Source of the DNA: Stomatobaculum sp.
GTDB taxonomy: Bacteria > Bacillota_A > Clostridia > Lachnospirales > Lachnospiraceae
Assembly (NCBI GenBank): GCA_017449925.1
Contig: JAFSYO010000174.1
Location: 1 to 45,022, forward strand
DNA length: 45,022 nt
Direction of reading: 5' to 3'
Part shown: in pieces, positions 41,679-45,022 of the stretch
Layout of the letters: each line of letters opens with the position of its first letter
Numbering within the stretch: the stretch's first letter is position 1
The notes under the pieces: model-generated
Databases searched by the model: none
What the model was told of the DNA's origin: nothing
The model's input: the letters and a program-made list of their open reading frames with translations, nothing else
Program-made: the position numbers and the translations under genes

Positions 41679-43001
41679 ATGGAAAACACCCTGAACCAGA
41701 CCCCCTCCGCGAACCGGACCCACATCGGTTTCTTCGGCAGGATGAACGCCGGAAAGTCCTCTCTGATCAATGCCTTTGCCAGCCAGCAGGTCTCCATCGT
41801 CTCCGACACCGCCGGGACCACCACGGATGTGGTGCATAAAAGCATGGAGATCCACGGTATTGGCCCCTGTGTTCTGCTGGACACCGCCGGCCTGGACGAC
41901 AGCGGAGAGCTGGGACAGCTCCGCGCCGACGCTGCCCGGAAGGCCGCGGACCGCTGCGACATCGCAGTGATGGTCTTCGAGGCGGATAACGCACTTTCCG
42001 GAGACCTCTCCCAGGACATTGCGGAGGAAAAGGCCTGGATCTCCCGGTTCCGGAAGCGCGGCATTCCGGTCATCGCTGTCCTGAACAAGGCGGACTTGAT
42101 TCTAGCCGCCGATGCCGATTCAAAAGAAGTCGCATCGGCCGCCGATACCAGTTCAGAAGCAGATTCTGATGCCGCGGAAGCGCAGCGCCGGTCCCTCTCC
42201 GATGCCCTGGACATGCCGGTGCTTCTCTGCAGCGCTGTCACAGGCCAGGGAATTCAGGAACTGAAAGACGCCATGATCCGCGCCATGTCCCAGGCGGAGA
42301 AGAAGCGGTGGATCACTGGAAACCTGGTGCAGGAAGGCGATTCCGTCCTGCTGGTGATGCCCCAGGACATCCAGGCCCCGGAGGGCCGGCTGATCCTGCC
42401 CCAGGTGCAGACCATCCGGGAACTCCTGGACAGGAAATGCGTAGTCACCTGCGCGACGACGGACCAGCTCGACACGGCCCTGGCCGTCATGAAGCAGCCC
42501 CCGAAGCTGATCATCACCGACTCCCAGATATTCGACCTGGTGTATCAGAAAAAGCCGGCGGAAAGCCTCCTGACCTCTTTTTCCGTCCTCTTCGCTGCCT
42601 ACAAGGGCGATATCCGCTACTACATTGAAAGCGCGGAGACCATCAGCCGCCTGAACGAAAACTCAAAGGTCCTGATCGCGGAGTGCTGCACCCACGCTCC
42701 GCTGGAAGAAGACATCGGCCGCGTGAAGATCCCGCGTCTCCTCCGGAAGAAAGCCGGGGAAGGCCTGACCGTGGACATCACTGCCGGCGCGGACTTCCCG
42801 GAGGACCTCTCATCCTACGATCTGGTGATCCAGTGCGGCGCCTGCATGTTCAACAGGAAGCACGTCATGGCCAGGATCGACAGGGCGAAGCAGGCCGGCG
42901 TCCCCATGACCAACTACGGCGTGACCATCGCCTGCATCAAAGGAATTCTTGACAAAGTGGAGACCGGAGATCCCGATTTCCCCGGAAAGGACCGGAAATG
43001 A
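41679..43001 (+). CDS. hydF: [FeFe] hydrogenase maturation GTPase HydF
   Basis: A 440-residue scaffold GTPase on which the 2Fe subcluster of the H-cluster is built before transfer to apo-HydA. The GTPase domain has FGRMNAGKSSL, the switch DTAGTTTD, DTAGLDD and NKAD. The cluster-binding domain shows Cys337-Thr-His339 (ECCTHAPLEEDIG) and Cys386/Cys389 (QCGAC). An Ala/Asp/Ser-rich insert lies at about 143-169 after the NKAD motif. AAAGGAAT precedes the ATG. Its stop overlaps the TM1266-type gene by 4 bases. hydG is not in the window. Confidence 0.95.
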   Translation: MENTLNQTPSANRTHIGFFGRMNAGKSSLINAFASQQVSIVSDTAGTTTDVVHKSMEIHGIGPCVLLDTAGLDDSGELGQLRADAARKAADRCDIAVMVFEADNALSGDLSQDIAEEKAWISRFRKRGIPVIAVLNKADLILAADADSKEVASAADTSSEADSDAAEAQRRSLSDALDMPVLLCSAVTGQGIQELKDAMIRAMSQAEKKRWITGNLVQEGDSVLLVMPQDIQAPEGRLILPQVQTIRELLDRKCVVTCATTDQLDTALAVMKQPPKLIITDSQIFDLVYQKKPAESLLTSFSVLFAAYKGDIRYYIESAETISRLNENSKVLIAECCTHAPLEEDIGRVKIPRLLRKKAGEGLTVDITAGADFPEDLSSYDLVIQCGACMFNRKHVMARIDRAKQAGVPMTNYGVTIACIKGILDKVETGDPDFPGKDRK

Positions 43002-43279
43002 CGACGAATAAAGAAACCCCTGCCTCCCCGGGCAGCTCTTCCCGCCTCGCGATCATCGCCATCGTGGTGGAGGACCCTGCCTGCACGGCGGAAATAAATG
43101 CGCTGCTGCACGATTACGCGAACTATATCATCGGGCGCATGGGCATTCCCTATCGTGAGAAAAAAGTCTCCCTGATCAGCGTTGCCATCGATGCTCCGGG
43201 AGAAGTGATCAGCGCCCTGACCGGGAAACTGGGGAAGCTTAAGGGCCTGACCGTAAAAACGGCCTATTCAAAGATATAA
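42998..43279 (+). CDS. TM1266-type iron-only hydrogenase system regulator
   Basis: A 93-residue protein with the ferredoxin-like fold of the TM1266/NikR-C-like family, encoded next to hydrogenase maturases in many Clostridia. Sequence features are RLAIIAIVVEDPACTAEINAL, the IIGRMGIPYREKKVSLISVAI core and KLGKLKGLTVKTAYSKI. The first 15 residues are a Ser/Pro-rich extension. Its proposed regulatory role is not well proven. Translation is coupled to hydF (ATGA overlap) and followed by hydE nine bases later. Confidence 0.88.
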   Translation: MTTNKETPASPGSSSRLAIIAIVVEDPACTAEINALLHDYANYIIGRMGIPYREKKVSLISVAIDAPGEVISALTGKLGKLKGLTVKTAYSKI

Positions 43280-43288
43280 GGATCACCC

Positions 43289-44341
43289 ATGGAAAGACTT
43301 TCTTACCTCATTGAAAAACTGTATGAGACCTCCGATCTCCTCCCGGAAGAATACCGGGAGCTGCTGGAGCAGCTGACAGACTGCGATGCCGCCGAAGCCC
43401 TTCTCTTTGAGAAAGCCCGCCTCCGGCAGCAGGAACAGTTCGGGAACGGCATATTTCTCCGGGGCCTCATCGAGTTCACGAACTACTGCCGTAACGACTG
43501 CTATTACTGCGGACTCCGGCGGAGCAACCGGAACTGCGACCGCTACCGCCTGTCGGAGGATGAGATCCTGGACTGCTGCCGCATGGGATATCCCCTGGGC
43601 TTCCGCACCTTCGTGCTGCAGGGCGGGGAGGATCTTTCCTACGCGGATGATGACATCTGCCGCATCGTGTCCCGGATCAAGGCAGAGTTCCCCGACTGCG
43701 CCGTGACACTTTCCATCGGGGAAAAGTCCCGGGAGACGTACCGGCGCTACCGGGAGGCCGGCGCGGACCGCTATCTTCTGCGGCATGAGACCGCGGACCC
43801 GGTCCACTACGGGAAACTGCACCCCGCGGAACTCTCCTTCGAGAACCGCCGGCGCTGCCTCTTTGACCTGAAGGGCCTGGGCTTCCAGGTGGGCGCGGGC
43901 ATGATGATCGGCGCGCCGTACCAGACCACAGAATCCCTGCTCCGGGATCTTCTGTTCTTAAAGGAACTGAAGCCCGAAATGATCGGCATCGGCCCCTTTA
44001 TTCCCCACAAAGACACGCCCTTCCGGGACCAGCCCTCCGGCAGCGTCCGGCTCACTATCCGCCTTCTCGCAGTGCTGCGGCTCATGTTCCCGAAGGTCCT
44101 GCTCCCCGCCACCACTGCTCTCGGCACCCTGGACCCGAAGGGCCGGGAAAAAGGCATCCTGGCCGGAGCCAATGTCATCATGCCGAACCTTTCCCCCGCC
44201 GGCGTGCGCGGGAAGTATCTCCTCTACGATGGCAAGATCTGTACCGGCGACGAGGCGGCGGAGCACTGCCGCGCCCTGTCAAAGCGCATGGAAGCCATCG
44301 GATATGAAATACGCGTCTCCAGAGGAGACGCGCCGGAATGA
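43289..44341 (+). CDS. hydE: [FeFe] hydrogenase maturation radical SAM protein HydE
   Basis: A 350-residue radical SAM enzyme acting with HydG and HydF in building the H-cluster's diiron unit. The SAM-cluster motif is Cys67-x3-Cys71-x2-Cys74 in NYCRNDCYYCGLRRSN. Downstream are GFRTFVLQGGED and LRHETADPVHYGKLHP, then a C-terminal LSPAGVRGKYLLYDGKIC. No second CxxC cluster is evident. It is the third gene of the hydF unit, and together these genes serve the hydrogenases at 20606-28185. No terminator hairpin was found directly behind it. Confidence 0.93.
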   Translation: MERLSYLIEKLYETSDLLPEEYRELLEQLTDCDAAEALLFEKARLRQQEQFGNGIFLRGLIEFTNYCRNDCYYCGLRRSNRNCDRYRLSEDEILDCCRMGYPLGFRTFVLQGGEDLSYADDDICRIVSRIKAEFPDCAVTLSIGEKSRETYRRYREAGADRYLLRHETADPVHYGKLHPAELSFENRRRCLFDLKGLGFQVGAGMMIGAPYQTTESLLRDLLFLKELKPEMIGIGPFIPHKDTPFRDQPSGSVRLTIRLLAVLRLMFPKVLLPATTALGTLDPKGREKGILAGANVIMPNLSPAGVRGKYLLYDGKICTGDEAAEHCRALSKRMEAIGYEIRVSRGDAPE

Positions 44342-44356
44342 TGGCAAACTTCTGAA

Positions 44357-44400
44357 CTGCATCAGCTTCCGGGCTGCATGAGCTTCTGGGCTGCATGAGC
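44357..44400 (+). repeat. Short tandem repeat, 17-bp unit, about 2.6 copies
   Basis: Unit 1 (44357-44373) CTGCATCAGCTTCCGGG, unit 2 (44374-44390) CTGCATGAGCTTCTGGG, then a partial third copy, CTGCATGAGC (44391-44400). It starts 15 bases after the hydE stop codon and opens the 415-base gene-free stretch before tnpB. Confidence 0.8.
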
Positions 44401-44478
44401 AACAATGTAGGCAGCAAATAAGTTTACATAATGTTCGGCGTTTTGTTATTTAACACACGAAAACGATTTTAATAGTAT

Positions 44479-44555
44479 TTGCGTATGTTATCCGAATGGC
44501 AGTCTCGATTTGATCAGCTGCTCTATCCAGGATTTGACATACGCAATTCTTTTTT
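44479..44555 (+). ncRNA. Possible structured RNA ending in a T-run
   Basis: TTGCGTATGT (44479-44488) pairs with ACATACGCAA (44537-44546), and nested inner pairings (TATCC with GGAT, GCAG with CTGC) are possible. TTCTTTTTT follows immediately. This could be an elaborate terminator for hydE or a small RNA. The evidence is by-eye folding only. Confidence 0.35.
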
Positions 44556-44565
44556 ATCCTCAATA

Positions 44566-44608
44566 GGCGAGAAGACCCCCGCTTCTGTAAGCGGCGGGAT
44601 GAATCGCC
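44566..44608 (+). other. Compact hairpin resembling an IS605-family end or omega-RNA scaffold
   Basis: GGCGA (44566-44570) pairs with TCGCC (44604-44608). Inside it CCC-CCGCTT pairs with AAGCGG-C-GGG around a CTGT loop. Such G/C-rich nested hairpins ending in GAATC-like sequence recall the right ends of tnpB elements. Here it lies upstream of a tnpB gene, so it may be a relic of a second element. Confidence 0.35.
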
Positions 44609-44704
44609 AAAACTACATGAAATCGCTCAAATCAGTGCTAAAATCGGCACCCAAGTAACAAGCCATTTTCACAAAAATTGTTAAACAAATGGTCGAACAT
44701 ATGT

Positions 44705-44732
44705 TTGCTTCCCCTCGAAATCATGATATAAT
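44705..44732 (+). promoter_or_regulatory. Candidate promoter of tnpB
   Basis: TATAAT (44727-44732) with TTGCTT (44705-44710) 16 bases upstream. AAGAGGGAGG follows before the ATG. A small palindrome (AACATATGTT, 44697-44706) overlaps the -35. Confidence 0.6.
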
Positions 44733-44756
44733 AAATGTAAAAGAGGGAGGCTTAAC

Positions 44757-45022
44757 ATGTGCAGCAGAGCATTCCGGTACAGGGCTTACCTGACAGATGA
44801 GCAGTTCGTTCTGGCGATGAAAACTGTCGGAGCCTGCCGGTTCGTCTATAACAATGCCCTGGACTATAAAACCACTGAATATAGAAACAATAGGAATACT
44901 GTCAGCTATACGCAGCTTTCCGCCAGGCTCACCGGCCTGAAAAAGGAACTGCCCTGGCTGAAGGAAGTCGATTCGATCGCCCTCCAGCAGTCCCTGCGGC
45001 ATCTGGATACTGCTTTTCAGAA
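44757..45022 (+). CDS. tnpB: IS200/IS605-family TnpB (OrfB), cut by window end
   Basis: The first 88 codons of a TnpB, an RNA-guided nuclease of IS605-type elements. The N-terminal OrfB helix-turn-helix region is recognisable: RAFRYRAYLTDEQ, GACRFVYNNALDYK, TGLKKELPWLKEV and SIALQQSLRHLDTAF. The catalytic RuvC part lies beyond base 45022. No tnpA is seen upstream. The frame is open up to the window end. AGGGAGG lies just upstream of the ATG at 44757. Confidence 0.9.
   Translation, partial: MCSRAFRYRAYLTDEQFVLAMKTVGACRFVYNNALDYKTTEYRNNRNTVSYTQLSARLTGLKKELPWLKEVDSIALQQSLRHLDTAFQ

Noticed and set aside
44342..44756. CRISPR array from the repeats after hydE
   Set aside because: The repeats are contiguous 17-bp units without spacers and no cas genes are present.

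Overview
The window looks like chromosome from a strictly anaerobic, moderately GC-rich Firmicute of the Clostridia, most likely a gut or rumen Lachnospiraceae-type organism. The reasons are an NADH-linked multi-subunit [FeFe] hydrogenase with hydE/hydF maturases, a DUF5688 protein, a cell-wall-binding-repeat protein, AGGAGG-type ribosome binding sites throughout, and a TnpB-type IS element. Family placement is inference. No rRNA, tRNA or CRISPR array was seen.

Layout. 1-3912: the N-terminal 439 codons of glgB on the minus strand, then a plus-strand trio (prepilin peptidase, TadZ/CpaE-like ATPase, DUF5688 protein). 3928-13326: single genes and small units, including a PstS-like lipoprotein with a WG-like tail, a DUF2232 membrane protein, a secreted wall-binding-repeat protein, a SemiSWEET gene coupled to selA, an esterase, a PCC-domain protein, an EamA exporter and a two-TM protein. 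13431-16284: nitroreductase, GH32 sucrose hydrolase and HAD phosphatase in tandem. 16466-20416: an LprI-like secreted protein, then a unit of unknown protein, degenerate receiver/SARP-like regulator, XRE-HD (alarmone-hydrolase-like) protein and GarR-like dehydrogenase.

20606-29259 is a divergent hydrogenase locus. Leftward runs hydC (NuoE-like), a GHKL ATPase, a 2Fe-2S ferredoxin, hydB (NuoF-like) and hydA, forming a soluble NADH-linked [FeFe] hydrogenase. Rightward runs DRTGG protein, RsbW-like ATPase, a sensory-type [FeFe] hydrogenase with an altered H-cluster pocket, a second DRTGG protein and a PHP phosphoesterase. The shared control region holds a perfect palindrome (25713-25729) whose two halves each supply a -35-like TTGATA.

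29524-34733 is a TRAP transporter (dctPQM), a LysR regulator and a DUF6282 metal-dependent hydrolase. A shared 8-bp core within a 15-bp motif precedes all three units.

34781-41600 is the most unusual part. A promoter and a leader with a terminator hairpin precede a NifH-like Fe protein, two NifD/NifK-like component-1 proteins, and a complete FecCD-type ABC importer (lipoprotein, permease, ATPase). The Fe-protein 4Fe-4S cysteines and several component-1 cysteines are present, but no nitrogenase cofactor-assembly gene is nearby. This suggests a nitrogenase-like reductase acting on, or supplied by, an imported metal chelate or tetrapyrrole. It is followed by hydF, a TM1266-type regulator and hydE, whose products build the H-cluster of the hydrogenase upstream. 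The window ends in a truncated tnpB preceded by two structured non-coding elements.
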